Assembly (NCBI GenBank): GCA_022781985.1
Contig: JALESH010000051.1
Span: 1 to 47,011 of the forward strand
Direction of reading: 5' to 3'
DNA from: Lachnospiraceae bacterium
GTDB taxonomy: Bacteria > Bacillota > Clostridia > Lachnospirales > Lachnospiraceae
Length of the DNA: 47,011 nt
Translations under genes and position numbers: made by a program
The notes under the pieces: model-generated
Told to the model about the DNA's origin: nothing
Databases searched by the model: none
The model's input: the letters and a program-made list of their open reading frames with translations, nothing else
Shown: piece after piece, positions 36,568 to 46,888 of the stretch
Layout: every line of letters starts with the position of its first letter
Numbering within the stretch: position 1 is the first letter of the stretch

Positions 36568-38613
36568 CTATATAGCACCCTCTTCAATCATTTCATCCAG
36601 GGTTCTCTTAATAATACTGATTCCTTCTGCAAATGAGGTATCTTCCATCTGGCATCCGGCCGTATTGATATGGCCGCCGCCGCCCAGTCTTTCCATAATG
36701 ATCTGTACATTTACCTCATCTATAGAGCGGGCACTGACATAGATCAGCCCCTGGTATTTTGTCAAAACAAAGCTTGCTTTGATCCCCTTGATATTCAGCA
36801 GCTCATTGGCTGCCTGTGCTCCCACTACAGTAGGACTTTTTATATCGTCACTGCTGCATATGGATATAGCGTATGCATTCTTATATATTTCAGCCTGGCT
36901 GACCGCATCCGCCTTTGCCTTGTATTCCATGGCATCCTCCCGGAACAGCTTACGCACACGCATAACATCCGCGCCGTTTCTTCTGAGGAATGCCGCTGCT
37001 TCAAAGGTTCTGACTCCTGTCTTGGTCATAAAATTATTGGTATCTATCATGATGCCGGAATACATGCAGTCTGCCTCCATGCTCTTGATCCTGATGTTCT
37101 CACCGATATACTGAAGGATCTCAGATACCATCTCACAGGTAGAGGAAGCATAGCCCTCAACATAGGAAAGCGTGGCATTTTCTATCACCTCGGTACCCTG
37201 TCTGTGATGGTCGAACACCACAATGGATTTGCACAGCCGAAGCAGTTCAGGACAATCCGTAATACTGGGCTTATTCACATCCACCACCACCAGTACTGCG
37301 TTATTTCCGGCCATTTCTACTGCCTGCTGACGATTGATGATAAAATCATCTTCATATTCATTGCTGTTATGGAACATATCAATGAAGGGCTTCAGGGATG
37401 ATGTACAGTCACTTACCACGATATGTACCTTTTTCCCCAGGGTGATCGCTATACGGGCTATGCCCACAGCAGCGCCGAAGCTGTCTATATCTGCATTTCT
37501 ATGCCCCATTACTATGACCTTGTCCTTGCCGGAAATAATTTCCTTCAGGGCATGGGCCTTCACCCTGGCCTTTACTCTTGTATTTTTCTCTACCTGCTGG
37601 CTCTTACCCCCATAATAAATGGTGTCCCGGGGCGTCTTGAGCACTGCCTGGTCACCGCCCCTGCCAAGGGCCAGATCTATAGCATTCCTGGCAAACTCAT
37701 AATTCTGTGCATAGCTCAGGCCGTCCAGCCCTACACCAATGCTGATCGTCACTGCCATCTCATTGCCGATATTGACAGTTTTCACATCCTCCAGCAGATC
37801 AAAGCGATTCTCCTGCAGATGTGCTATGGCCTTTTTCCTCAGGATGATCAGGTATTTGTCCTTCTCCATCTTTTTGCAGATACCATCCAGGCCGGCAATA
37901 TATTTGTTCACCTTTCTGTCTATCAGCGCTATCAGAAGGGAGCGCCTTACCTCCTCCACACTTTCCAGCGCCTCATCATAATTGTCAAGATAGATCAGGC
38001 CTATTGCAAGGCTCTGGTCATCCACCTCCTGCAGAGCGATTTTAAGTGCAGTCTCATCAAAGAGATAGAGGGCAATCAGATAACCATCGTAGTCCTCGTC
38101 CTCTATAATATCACTGTCGATTACCATTTCTTCCAGAGGTATCTTCTTCATCCTGGCTACATAATCTTTGTCCAGAAAGCTTATGTTGATCTCCACATCG
38201 CACGAATCTGCGGGCAGCTTTTCCTTCGTAATACAGGGAATCAGGGAGGTAATGGACTTATGATAGCCTTTCTCCTTATGTACGGCTTTTTCAAATGCAA
38301 TATTGGTCCATAGGATCTTTCCTGACTCATCCAACAGGGCATGGGGCAAATCCAATTCTCTGAGCAGCTGCTTCTGTATCTGCCCATACTGTGTGGCAAA
38401 GCTGATCAGCTCGTTGATAATAACAGGCCTGCTGTATACCAGCATGAAACCAATTACCAAAAAATAAAACAGTAGAAAGCAGGCGAGTATCAATCCGGCT
38501 CTGACATCAATCGCAAATAACCCAATATCAATAAGAATCAACAATACTCCCATATAAAGGGAGGTCTGCAAATAAATCTTCAATCTGCCTTTTGGCTTGA
38601 TGCTGTTTTTCAT
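36568..38613 (-). CDS. gdpP: Cyclic-di-AMP phosphodiesterase GdpP (681 aa)
   Basis: Membrane-bound enzyme that degrades c-di-AMP, controlling potassium and osmotic balance. Two membrane helices at about 15-60, a PAS domain at about 80-190, a degenerate GGDEF at about 195-325, and a DHH domain with H371, D375, D377 (GHRNADIDS) and D468-H469-H470. A DHHA1 domain ends with GGGGH near 645. All metal ligands of the DHH site are visible. It is the first gene of gdpP-rplI-dnaB, the same order as yybT-rplI-dnaC of B. subtilis. Confidence 0.96.
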   Translation of the reverse strand: MKNSIKPKGRLKIYLQTSLYMGVLLILIDIGLFAIDVRAGLILACFLLFYFLVIGFMLVYSRPVIINELISFATQYGQIQKQLLRELDLPHALLDESGKILWTNIAFEKAVHKEKGYHKSITSLIPCITKEKLPADSCDVEINISFLDKDYVARMKKIPLEEMVIDSDIIEDEDYDGYLIALYLFDETALKIALQEVDDQSLAIGLIYLDNYDEALESVEEVRRSLLIALIDRKVNKYIAGLDGICKKMEKDKYLIILRKKAIAHLQENRFDLLEDVKTVNIGNEMAVTISIGVGLDGLSYAQNYEFARNAIDLALGRGGDQAVLKTPRDTIYYGGKSQQVEKNTRVKARVKAHALKEIISGKDKVIVMGHRNADIDSFGAAVGIARIAITLGKKVHIVVSDCTSSLKPFIDMFHNSNEYEDDFIINRQQAVEMAGNNAVLVVVDVNKPSITDCPELLRLCKSIVVFDHHRQGTEVIENATLSYVEGYASSTCEMVSEILQYIGENIRIKSMEADCMYSGIMIDTNNFMTKTGVRTFEAAAFLRRNGADVMRVRKLFREDAMEYKAKADAVSQAEIYKNAYAISICSSDDIKSPTVVGAQAANELLNIKGIKASFVLTKYQGLIYVSARSIDEVNVQIIMERLGGGGHINTAGCQMEDTSFAEGISIIKRTLDEMIEEGAI

Positions 38614-38802
38614 ATATTATCCTTTTCTGAAATTCATAGCATATTTGAATTCATAACTCCCCACGTTGAAAATATACCATTATAGTATACCATTTTTTTC
38701 TGCAAAGTGCCAGACATATTATTTTGTCATTTTCTGCTTCTTTATACATAACAGGTCCGAAATCCTGTATTTTCCTGCAGAACCACCTGATGCGCAAACA
38801 AA

Positions 38803-38831
38803 TACCTCCGGATGCTGCTGTTCCGGAGGTA
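38803..38831 (-). terminator. Terminator of the SLH surface-protein gene
   Basis: Perfect 10-bp stem TACCTCCGGA (38803-38812) and TCCGGAGGTA (38822-38831), 9-base loop, followed on the minus strand by TTTGTTTG. Confidence 0.78.
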
Positions 38832-38844
38832 CTCATTAAACATT

Positions 38845-41800
38845 CTATTTATCGTATTTATTTTGGAAACGTGTCAGCATCGCCGCGCACTCAGCTCTCG
38901 TTGCCTCTCCCTTGGGATCCAGGCGGAAGCTTCCGTCTCCGTTAGGCTTACCGCTGATCATCCCCACCGCAGTTGCCCACTTCATATACTCCGTTGCCCA
39001 GGAACTTACAGATGCTGCATCTGTGAAGCTGCCCAGGGCTTTGGTCTCACTTATATCGTAATTGCTGATCCTGGCATATTCATTGAGCATCTTTGCAATC
39101 TGCTCACGGGTAATATTTACATTAATTCCATAGGTTCCATCCGTGAAACCTGCTGCAATGCCCTTTTGATTTGCCCAGATAATTGCATTACTGTACCACT
39201 TTCCTCCTGCCACATCGGTAAACTTATCAGAAAATGCCACCTTCGGCTCTCCTGCCATACGATAGAGAACTGTAGCGAACATCGCTCTGGTAAGCGGATG
39301 ATCCGGCTGGAACAGGGTAGTCCCTGAGATTCCGTTCATAATGTCATTGAAATAAACATGCTTCACGCTCTCATATTTCCAGTTTCCGGGATTCTCAGCA
39401 ACGTCGGTAAAGAACCACTTCTTTTCCTGGGGCTTAGGATCCTCATCTCCCTGTGTCTTTAGATCCTCCAGATCAGCATAGGCTCTCTCCAGCTCTGTCT
39501 GCAGAGCATCCAGCTGTATCTGCTGAAGGCTGGTATCCTCCAGACCTGCCTTTGCATTGTCCAGAGCCTCCGTAAAGACTGCGAAAGAATCTGCAGTATA
39601 ATTTGCACCTGCTGTAGCCTTCAGCTCATCATACTTTGCCTGGAGGCCGGTACGATCTACAAGGCCAAGCGCATAATCGATCTCACCCAGCTTAAATTTC
39701 GCCTGTCTGATATAGCACAGGTCTGTAGTAACACCTCCGGTCCAGGATGAGGAGAACTCTTCATCCCAATGTCCATAGGAATCTGTAATAATCGTTCCAT
39801 CGGGCTGTACCACAATGCCCGCATATCCGGTATCACCTGATTTTGCATTAGGCGCAAAGTCCCTGTCCAGCAGGATACGGTACTGACCTTCATTCTGCTC
39901 CATAATATCCTCATAGGTGCCTACCCATGCAATCCATTCTCCTGCCATCCAGTCATTGGCTTCCACTACACCATCATTATTATAATCCGAAACAATCTCT
40001 CGGAAGGTGATAATTAATCTGCCGCTGATAGGATCATATACTATTTTGTGACGTTCACCGTGAAGGGCTCCCTGCATCTCTTCCGGCTCGCTCCAGGTCT
40101 CACCTTCGTCATCCGAATAGAACATAACTGATCTCTTGGGCTTCTGATCACTCCTTGCCAGTCCCACGATCCTGCTTCCATCCGGCGACCGGAAGAAGCC
40201 TACCTCACAGATTCTATAGCTTGCTTCCAGACTTCTGTATTCATCCAGATAAAGCTCCGGCTCACTCCACTGCTCTTCTCCGTCAGGGCCAAAGGTCAAA
40301 TATGTCTTATAGTTATAGTAATTATAGGTATGATAAACAGCCATCCACTTATCTATATAGTTGCCATCCTCATCCTTCATCTGTATCAGACTGCCCATAG
40401 CTACAATGGACCAGTTCTGACTGCCGTCAGGCAGGGTGGAATGATGAGTCCTGTATTCACTCCAGGTCTCCCCATTATCATCGGAGATTGAGGTATCCCA
40501 GCCTCCTGTTGTGTTGCCATGCCAGTTAGGCCTGCCGCTGATCATCATCAGTTTGGTGGTTCCGTCTGTAAAATTCAGTTTGTACAAGGTAGGAGTCTCA
40601 TAGGAATTGACCCAGGATTGGGGGGTATCCGTTTTCTCAGTCCAGGTTTCTCCTCCATCACGGCTTATCTGCATGATCACCGCACCGCAGCCATGTCCAA
40701 CAGCATAAGCGGTGATCAGCGTCTGGTTATCATCCAGCATAATCATGTCCGGGTGAGCCAGGTACTGTCTGTCAGTGCCAGGCTTCTTCTCAATATCACT
40801 GAGCATGCTTTCCGGCAGCTCATACTGGGGAATGGTGTACCTGACCTCCAGCTCCCTGGTAATATTGAGAGCTACCTCAGCAGAATATCCTCCCGCCTGA
40901 TTCTCAACGGTAATAATTGCCCTTCCTTTTTTTCTGGCGGTTACCACACCATTTTGATCCACAGCGGCAATGGAATCGTCGGAGGATCTGAAGGTAATCG
41001 TCTTATCATCATTGTCAGAAAGCAAATCCACATCGATGGCAAAGGTTTCTCCCACCAGCATATTAACGCTGCTTTCAGCAATATTCAGGCCATTGGTCAG
41101 CATACTCACAGCCACCTCAGTCTCTGTCAGGGCACGATTGTAAATCTTGACCTCATCTACAATACCTCTGAATCCGATACCGCCGACTACTTCTATGGGC
41201 GCCGGAAAACTGTTGCTTCTGGTCCATGCATTTTCACTGACCTTGGTTCCGTTAATATACAGCCTCAGGCCGTTGGTTCTGTCGTTAGTCCAGGTCATGT
41301 TCACCCAGGTATTGGAAGGCACATTCTGTCCACCCATAGTCAAAAATGCATTTGCGGCAGAACCCACATTGACTCCCGGACTGGCAGATCCGGCCATCCT
41401 GCTGTTTAGAGAAAGATTTCCGTCGCTGCTTGTCATAACAGAGCTTCTGCCTGTAGGAGTCTCCGTTGCATACATCCAGTAACCCACCGTCCAGTTCTCC
41501 GTCAATGTGCTGTCTGCCGGAAAAGTGGCTTTCCTGGCGCCGTCTACCTCCAGCCCCATGCCGGATCTTCCCTCTACATATACGCCGCCCACATTGGTTC
41601 CGGTACGCTCTCCCCAGCTGTCCGTAATACTGTTTCCGCTGTCTCCATCAAAGGAATAGTAGGAAACCAGAGCCTCGGATGCGATCTCCGGCCGCTCTAC
41701 CGTGACTCTGATGATAGCCGATTTGGTCGGATCCTGCTCTGAAGTTGCCTTGATGTTGGTTGAACCTATCTTAAGTCCGGTAATCATACCACTCCTGCTT

Positions 41801-44553
41801 ACCTTCACGATCTCCTCATTTTCAGAGGACCAGATCACTCTCTGATTCAGCAGATTTTCAGGTGCCATGGCTGTATTCAGCTGCATGGCTCCCTTCAGTC
41901 CCACTGCTACAGCTTCTCCCTCTGTAATGCTTACCGATTCTACTGTATTGGTACCACTGGCTTTCCGCGCCACATATGACTCTGTCAGCTCCTTTATCCT
42001 GCGCTCCACTTCCCTCATATCTGCAGCCAGCACCGACTTGCCGGTCTCTGTCAGATAATATTGTCCGGAATCATAGGTGGCTTTAATACTATCCATCATT
42101 GCATCCACATCTGCTTTCATGCCGGAGACCTCTTTCTCCATGAACAACAGCTTATTCACATCCCTGACACCCTGAGCCATCTTCTCCAGGCGGGTGCTGG
42201 ATCTGACCTGGGGATTGGCCTTGTTGGCTTTTTCATCGGGAAAAATCAGGAAGCAGTCACCTGCTTCAAATGCGTTGTGAGTGGTATCCCTCAGAGGATC
42301 TGCCACCCAGGAATCATAAGCCCATCTCATATATCCACTGCCGCCTACGGAATAAGCATACATCATGGTCCAGTAACTCTCTCCCGGTGCACTTAAAGAG
42401 AAGCTGCCCGGCTTATGTCCCGTACAGGTGTAAATAGTAGTCTTTAAACCAAGCGCTTCACGCTCCTGGCGCATTGCCTCAAACTCAGCCGGATGGGCCT
42501 TCACCGCTATGGAGCCCACACTCAGCACATCCACCCTCATGGCCAGATCTTTTTTATTTACAAATCCGTCCATTGCCCCTGCAGTCTGCAATGGTTTCCC
42601 GTGAATATCCAACACACTGTCAATCAGGTCAAAGGCTCTGGCGTTAAAGCCACGCTCGTCAATACCAATATAAGTATGATCTCTCCAGCCCTGAGCCAGC
42701 AGATGCTGGATTAAATCCTGCAAAAAGGCTCTCCAGGCATTCTCCCATTCCTGGCTCCATCCCCCTGCGGAGATACTGATTCTCTGTTTCGTTTCCGTTG
42801 CCTGATCATGATATGTAATGGCATTGGTCCATGGTGCAATGCTATAGCATACAATCTTATCTCCTATGCCCAGCTCCTTATTGAACCGTACCCATGCATC
42901 AAAATCCGTATAATCAAAGGACCATGTGCCGTCCGTATTTTTCGTCCAGTCTACCATGGAGGGATATTTAATTTCATTTGCGCTGTATGTCTGGCCAGCC
43001 CAGGCCTCCTCCACTATGGTTGCGGTAACCGCATACCCGCCGATGGACTTATATTTTTCCATCTGCGGCCTCAGAATGTTAAAATGCTCCTCAGAAAAGG
43101 GATCCACATCATAATATTCTGCGGAAGCATAGGGATTCTGCCACAGCTCAATATCAAAGCCATTGATAAACTCTTCTTCATCCGGCAATACAGCATCAGC
43201 CACCTCCAAGGTATAGGTGATCTCCTGAGGCGCAGACACCCCATTGGCCGTAATACTTACCTTTCCTGTATAGGTTCCTGCTGCTGCGGTCTCAGGCACC
43301 TTGATGGAAACCCATACATTCTGTATGCCGTCATACTTTACATCAATGGGTGTGCCTGCATCCTGATATAAAATCTCATTGGCCTCCGCCCTGCTCCCTG
43401 TGGGTACCTCTCTTGTAGTACTGCCATACCCCGGCATACCCGTGTAGGCCTCTGCCGATTTTATAAAGGTCAGCTCTACATTTTCTGCAGGAATGCTGGC
43501 ACCGCCGGAAGCTGTAAAATCCTCGGCTGTCACCGTCAGATCCCGTGCTGCGGAATCTATGGCAAGTACGGATATCTGTGAAACCGCAGCATCATTTTTC
43601 CATGCATACAGAGTCTCTGCAGTGGTAGCCTGCCCTGATTCCAAGGCGGCATATTTGTCCTCTGTCCACTGCAGATTGTCCTCCACTATGGTGGCTTTCA
43701 GCTGTGTGGCTGCCTCGGTAACATTTATGGGGACTGCAGCAGTCTGATTATCTTCTTCGGATTTTATCTCCACTGTAGTCTGGCCTGCCGCCCTGGCTGT
43801 TACCACCCCGCCGGCATCCACAGTTACGATATTTGTATCCCGGGACTCATAGGTGATCCCTGCAGTCCCTGCATAATCCGGAGCCACTGTATATTCCAGG
43901 GCAAGCGTCTGTCCCACCCTCATATCAGCTGAGGTCTGAGCCGGTGTAATTCCGGTGATCTGATATCTGTTATGATATACCACCACCTTGGCAGCATCGA
44001 TCAGGGTTCCCGTTGCGCTGCTGTTTTTGGTGCCGGTTGCAACTGCTTTGAAGGTATGCTCCCCCTCCTCCAGCCCATCATATGTAGCGATTAATGTAGA
44101 ATCAATATTGCTGGCGCGATAGAGGTCATGCTCCCCCTTTTCCACGCCATCAATATAGTATTTTACTTTTCCCATGGGCCTGTTTTGTCCGGCATATATG
44201 TCAATTTTATGACCCACAAACTTTACCTCATAATACGTGGCTTCCGGATTGGCACTGTCAGGCGTATTGGACCAGGTGTGGTTACTGTTTCCGGCCGTCC
44301 ACTTCCCTTCCGGAAAAATAAAATAATTATTACTGCCGGTTGTCCTGGTGTGAGGGATCTCCGTTGTGTATTCCGCAGCCTCCCGGACATTTTCCATTTC
44401 TCCCAAATCCTCACCCACCTCTGGCAGAAAATCTGACTGCATTTCAGGGCCCTGCTCCTGCACGGAAGCTCCAACTACCGGCTGACCGCTTCCAAGCAGC
44501 ATACCGCACATAAGCATGACACCCAATGCCTTTGGTATCAATTTTCTTCTCAT
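38845..44553 (-). CDS. Giant SLH-anchored surface glycosidase with GH123-like and sialidase-like domains (1902 aa)
   Basis: Signal peptide 1-29. About 75-195: a carbohydrate-binding-like beta domain. About 198-280: Ig-like BIG2. About 300-450: beta-rich linker. About 455-800: DUF4091/GH123-like barrel with an acidic pair D632-E633 in YIGIDERGF, matching the Asp-Glu pair of GH123 beta-N-acetylgalactosaminidases. About 870-955: BIG2. About 960-1150: LamG/concanavalin-like. About 1155-1235: BIG2. About 1260-1625: sialidase-like propeller with three Asp boxes (SRDGGETW 1297, SDDNGETW 1357, SDDEGETW 1480); the FRIP motif is not seen. About 1630-1700: FIVAR-like helices. From about 1713: three SLH repeats that attach to wall polymers. 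Probably acts on host or dietary glycans; substrates are inferred. Confidence 0.9.
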   Translation of the reverse strand: MRRKLIPKALGVMLMCGMLLGSGQPVVGASVQEQGPEMQSDFLPEVGEDLGEMENVREAAEYTTEIPHTRTTGSNNYFIFPEGKWTAGNSNHTWSNTPDSANPEATYYEVKFVGHKIDIYAGQNRPMGKVKYYIDGVEKGEHDLYRASNIDSTLIATYDGLEEGEHTFKAVATGTKNSSATGTLIDAAKVVVYHNRYQITGITPAQTSADMRVGQTLALEYTVAPDYAGTAGITYESRDTNIVTVDAGGVVTARAAGQTTVEIKSEEDNQTAAVPINVTEAATQLKATIVEDNLQWTEDKYAALESGQATTAETLYAWKNDAAVSQISVLAIDSAARDLTVTAEDFTASGGASIPAENVELTFIKSAEAYTGMPGYGSTTREVPTGSRAEANEILYQDAGTPIDVKYDGIQNVWVSIKVPETAAAGTYTGKVSITANGVSAPQEITYTLEVADAVLPDEEEFINGFDIELWQNPYASAEYYDVDPFSEEHFNILRPQMEKYKSIGGYAVTATIVEEAWAGQTYSANEIKYPSMVDWTKNTDGTWSFDYTDFDAWVRFNKELGIGDKIVCYSIAPWTNAITYHDQATETKQRISISAGGWSQEWENAWRAFLQDLIQHLLAQGWRDHTYIGIDERGFNARAFDLIDSVLDIHGKPLQTAGAMDGFVNKKDLAMRVDVLSVGSIAVKAHPAEFEAMRQEREALGLKTTIYTCTGHKPGSFSLSAPGESYWTMMYAYSVGGSGYMRWAYDSWVADPLRDTTHNAFEAGDCFLIFPDEKANKANPQVRSSTRLEKMAQGVRDVNKLLFMEKEVSGMKADVDAMMDSIKATYDSGQYYLTETGKSVLAADMREVERRIKELTESYVARKASGTNTVESVSITEGEAVAVGLKGAMQLNTAMAPENLLNQRVIWSSENEEIVKVSRSGMITGLKIGSTNIKATSEQDPTKSAIIRVTVERPEIASEALVSYYSFDGDSGNSITDSWGERTGTNVGGVYVEGRSGMGLEVDGARKATFPADSTLTENWTVGYWMYATETPTGRSSVMTSSDGNLSLNSRMAGSASPGVNVGSAANAFLTMGGQNVPSNTWVNMTWTNDRTNGLRLYINGTKVSENAWTRSNSFPAPIEVVGGIGFRGIVDEVKIYNRALTETEVAVSMLTNGLNIAESSVNMLVGETFAIDVDLLSDNDDKTITFRSSDDSIAAVDQNGVVTARKKGRAIITVENQAGGYSAEVALNITRELEVRYTIPQYELPESMLSDIEKKPGTDRQYLAHPDMIMLDDNQTLITAYAVGHGCGAVIMQISRDGGETWTEKTDTPQSWVNSYETPTLYKLNFTDGTTKLMMISGRPNWHGNTTGGWDTSISDDNGETWSEYRTHHSTLPDGSQNWSIVAMGSLIQMKDEDGNYIDKWMAVYHTYNYYNYKTYLTFGPDGEEQWSEPELYLDEYRSLEASYRICEVGFFRSPDGSRIVGLARSDQKPKRSVMFYSDDEGETWSEPEEMQGALHGERHKIVYDPISGRLIITFREIVSDYNNDGVVEANDWMAGEWIAWVGTYEDIMEQNEGQYRILLDRDFAPNAKSGDTGYAGIVVQPDGTIITDSYGHWDEEFSSSWTGGVTTDLCYIRQAKFKLGEIDYALGLVDRTGLQAKYDELKATAGANYTADSFAVFTEALDNAKAGLEDTSLQQIQLDALQTELERAYADLEDLKTQGDEDPKPQEKKWFFTDVAENPGNWKYESVKHVYFNDIMNGISGTTLFQPDHPLTRAMFATVLYRMAGEPKVAFSDKFTDVAGGKWYSNAIIWANQKGIAAGFTDGTYGINVNITREQIAKMLNEYARISNYDISETKALGSFTDAASVSSWATEYMKWATAVGMISGKPNGDGSFRLDPKGEATRAECAAMLTRFQNKYDK

Positions 44554-44613
44554 CTCACTGCTCCTTCCTTAAATTTACTCATTCCAGGCATGTACTTTTA
44601 TATATAATTATGT

Positions 44614-44642
44614 ATTTTAGCATATTTTCAGTTCAATGTTAA
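44614..44642 (-). promoter_or_regulatory. Probable promoter of the SLH surface-protein gene
   Basis: Minus strand: TTAACA (44637-44642), 17 bases, TAAAAT (44614-44619), with TGC directly before the -10. The leader is about 55 bases and ends in a GGAAGGAG-type ribosome site. Confidence 0.65.
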
Positions 44643-44669
44643 TCAATTATGAGCAAAATGCACAAAAAA

Positions 44670-44699
44670 AAGGCTGGCCACACAAAGGATGGCCAGCCT
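44670..44699 (-). terminator. Terminator of the rpsF-ssb-rpsR operon
   Basis: AGGCTGGCCA (44671-44680) pairs perfectly with TGGCCAGCCT (44690-44699), a 9-base loop, then seven or more T on the minus strand. Confidence 0.95.
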
Positions 44700-44716
44700 G
44701 ACTTCCATATCTTAAA

Positions 44717-44980
44717 TTAATCCTGAACATAGGGCATCAAAGAAATATGACGCGCTCTCTTGATGGCTACTGTAAGAGCCCTCTGATGCTTTGCACAGTT
44801 TCCTGTGATTCTTCTGGGAAGGATCTTTCCCCTTTCAGAAACATATCTTTTCAGCTTATTTACATCTTTATAATCAATAACATTGTCTTTGCCGCAAAAT
44901 ACACAAACCTTTTTCCTTCTGCGCATACCGCCTTTTCTTCTCATCGGAGAATCGGACTTCTCTGCTTTATTGTAAGCCAT
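44717..44980 (-). CDS. rpsR: 30S ribosomal protein S18 (87 aa)
   Basis: Binds 16S rRNA as a heterodimer with S6. Core: [49 protein letters not shown]. It is a Cys-containing (C+) form with C26, C29, C62 and H65 placed to bind zinc. Strong ribosome site AGGAGG. It is the last gene of the rpsF-ssb-rpsR operon. Confidence 0.98.
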   Translation of the reverse strand: MAYNKAEKSDSPMRRKGGMRRRKKVCVFCGKDNVIDYKDVNKLKRYVSERGKILPRRITGNCAKHQRALTVAIKRARHISLMPYVQD

Positions 44981-45008
44981 AATAATGCCTCCTGTCTTAA
45001 ATCAATTA

Positions 45009-45461
45009 TCAGTTAAACGGCAATTCCTCATCTATTCCATCAGGAATATTCATAAAACCGTCTCCGGCTGCCATGGGCTCAGGCCTTCCTCCTGAAAAAC
45101 TGCTGCTGCCGGCGAATCCCCCATCCATACCGGAGCTGCTTTTGCTCTCCGCAAACTCCTGATCCTCTACCACAACATCTGTTGTATACACCTTTACTCC
45201 ATCTTTATTGGTATAGCTGCCGGTCTGGATACGTCCGGTAACGGCAATCTTGGTTCCCTTGCGGAGATATTTTTCTGCAAATTCTCCCGATTTTCCAAAT
45301 GCCACACACCCGATGAAGTCTGCACTGGCATCATCACCGTTTCTATTAAATCTGCGATCCACTGCCAGCGTATATCTGGCAATTGCCATAGGGCTGTCCC
45401 CCTGGGAATACCTCACTTCAGGATCACGGGTCAAGCGTCCCATAAGTATTACTTTATTCAT
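45009..45461 (-). CDS. ssb: Single-stranded DNA-binding protein (150 aa)
   Basis: Protects single-stranded DNA in replication and repair. OB fold at 1-105 (MNKVILMGRLTRDPEVRYSQ; FGKSGEFAEKYLRKGTKIAVTGRIQ). A Gly/Ser-rich linker leads to an acidic tip GIDEELPFN, the protein-interaction tail; the usual final DDDIPF is replaced by DEELPFN. Standard location between rpsF and rpsR. Confidence 0.98.
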   Translation of the reverse strand: MNKVILMGRLTRDPEVRYSQGDSPMAIARYTLAVDRRFNRNGDDASADFIGCVAFGKSGEFAEKYLRKGTKIAVTGRIQTGSYTNKDGVKVYTTDVVVEDQEFAESKSSSGMDGGFAGSSSFSGGRPEPMAAGDGFMNIPDGIDEELPFN

Positions 45462-45476
45462 TCAATCTCCTGTTCT

Positions 45477-45767
45477 TTATGCCTCGTCCTGTCTTACGCA
45501 TAAATACCTGATCACATTGTCCATGATGCGAACTCTGCTTTCGATTTCCACCGGGACAGTGCTTTCAGCATCGAAGTGGATGAAATAGTAGAAGGCTTCT
45601 TTCATCTTCTGAATCTCGTAAGCTAATCTCTTCTTACCCCATTCATCAACGTCTGTAACCTGTCCGCCGAATCTTTCAATAAGAGCTTTGCACTTCTCAA
45701 TCACTTGCGCTCTCTCTTCATCTTCGATTTTTGCACTGACAACAACGGCTAATTCATATTTGTTCAT
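45477..45767 (-). CDS. rpsF: 30S ribosomal protein S6 (96 aa)
   Basis: Partner of S18 in the small-subunit platform. MNKYELAVVVSAKI at the start, WGKKRLAYEIQKMKEAFYYFIHF in the middle, RIMDNVIRYLCVRQDE at the end. I chose the ATG at 45767, about 10 bases after AAGGAGG; the longer open frame upstream is leader sequence. First gene of the operon. Confidence 0.98.
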   Translation of the reverse strand: MNKYELAVVVSAKIEDEERAQVIEKCKALIERFGGQVTDVDEWGKKRLAYEIQKMKEAFYYFIHFDAESTVPVEIESRVRIMDNVIRYLCVRQDEA

Positions 45768-45838
45768 GTGCTTTTTACCTCCTTTTGGTCTCTGGCCCCC
45801 ATCTCCGAATGGGAGCAAGGAATTTAAATATATCACGA
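45768..45838 (-). promoter_or_regulatory. rpsF leader with a hairpin
   Basis: The leader of about 70 bases can form CTCCCAT / ATGGGGG with the loop TCGGAG, ahead of the AAGGAGG ribosome site. In many bacteria S6:S18 bind a structured leader to repress this operon. The conserved CCG bulge of that motif is not evident here, so autoregulation is only a possibility. Confidence 0.35.
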
Positions 45839-45844
45839 GCTATC

Positions 45845-45873
45845 ATGATATCATATACTCTCCGCATTTTCAA
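45845..45873 (-). promoter_or_regulatory. Promoter of the rpsF-ssb-rpsR operon
   Basis: Minus strand: TTGAAA (45868-45873), 17 bases, TATCAT (45845-45850), with TGA before the -10 (extended). The -35 overlaps the 3' end of the DUF951 gene. Confidence 0.7.
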
Positions 45874-46052
45874 GCCTTTTCTTTGACTTCCCTGGTATTT
45901 TTTTCTGCCAGCCTGCGGGCAATCATAATCTGGCGGCCGCACCCCATGCATTTCAGGCGGAAGTCTGCTCCTGTGCGCAGAACCTCCCATTCCTTACTGC
46001 CGCAGGGATGCTGCTTTTTCATCCTTATGATATTGCCTACCTGAATATCCAT
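45870..46052 (-). CDS. DUF951 domain protein (60 aa)
   Basis: Small conserved Firmicutes protein, often beside rpsF. MDIQVGNIIRMKKQHPCGSKEWEVLR and a CxxC in LKCMGCGRQIM suggest a small metal- or nucleic-acid-binding fold. Function is unknown. The ATG at 46052 fits the family start and has GGGG six bases upstream; the ATG four codons earlier lies too close to its AAGGAG. Confidence 0.88.
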   Translation of the reverse strand: MDIQVGNIIRMKKQHPCGSKEWEVLRTGADFRLKCMGCGRQIMIARRLAEKNTREVKEKA

Positions 46053-46103
46053 CTCTATCCCCATACTCCTTCCAAACCTTTTCTCCCTCCGGCATCCGGA
46101 ACT

Positions 46104-46835
46104 TTACAACTCTCCGAAAATCTCTCCGATAAACCCTTGAACGATCAGGTCAGCCATGCCGTCCCTGCCGGTTGGATCCCTGTTTACCAGGATCAGCTTA
46201 TGGCCCCTGTAGCAGTCGATCAGTCCCGCTGCCGGATAGACCACCAGGGAGGTGCCGCCCACGATCAGCACCTCCGTGCTTTTGATGAAGCTGACCGCCT
46301 CCTCCAGGATCTGCTGATCCAACCCCTCTTCATAGAGCACCACATCCGGTTTCACCACTCCTCCGCAAACATCACAGCACGGTATGCCAGGAGCTTGTCT
46401 GATATATTCCACATCGAAAAATTTTCCGCAGCCCTCACAATAGTTGCGCAGTGTGGAGCCATGCAGCTCCAGTACCTTCTGGCTGCCTGCCATCTGATGC
46501 AGTCCGTCTATATTCTGGGTGATGACCGCTTTCAGCTTTCCCTCCTTCTCCCACTGAGCCAGCTTCCGATGGGCCGTATTTGGAGCGGCACGAAAGCCGA
46601 TCATTTTATCTTTATAAAAGCGATAGAATTCCTCCGTATGGTTTCGGTAAAAGGTATGACTTAAAATAGTCTCCGGCGGATAGTCATATTTCTGATGATA
46701 CAGTCCGTCCACACTTCGGAAGTCCGGAATGCCGCTCTCTGTGGACACACCGGCGCCTCCGAAAAATACAATACTGCTGCTGTCCTCGATCATCTCCTTC
46801 AGCTTTTCTATCTGTTCCCTGTTTTTTTCACCCAT
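46104..46835 (-). CDS. NAD-dependent protein deacylase, sirtuin family (243 aa)
   Basis: Removes acetyl (or other acyl) groups from lysines using NAD+. Motifs in order: GGAGVSTESGIPDFRS (26-41), TQNIDGLH (about 106-113), catalytic His in ELHGS, zinc cysteines CEGC and CDVC, VGGTSLVVYPAAG. The class III residues of desuccinylases (Y-x-x-R near 60-70) are not obvious, which favours a deacetylase of the CobB/SrtN type. The ribosome site GAGAGG lies before the ATG. The DUF951 gene follows after about 50 bases. Confidence 0.95.
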   Translation of the reverse strand: MGEKNREQIEKLKEMIEDSSSIVFFGGAGVSTESGIPDFRSVDGLYHQKYDYPPETILSHTFYRNHTEEFYRFYKDKMIGFRAAPNTAHRKLAQWEKEGKLKAVITQNIDGLHQMAGSQKVLELHGSTLRNYCEGCGKFFDVEYIRQAPGIPCCDVCGGVVKPDVVLYEEGLDQQILEEAVSFIKSTEVLIVGGTSLVVYPAAGLIDCYRGHKLILVNRDPTGRDGMADLIVQGFIGEIFGEL

Positions 46836-46888
46836 AGTATTCCTCTCTCCTCATCCGGATATTTATCTGCATAAAATGACAAATACAA

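Noticed and set aside
37423-38313. 296-codon plus-strand frame opposite gdpP
   Set aside because: Shadow frame; the gdpP reading shows all domain motifs on the other strand.
45768-45838. Canonical S6:S18 leader motif
   Set aside because: A hairpin is present, but the expected CCG bulge is not visible on the sense strand. Listed only as a possible leader.
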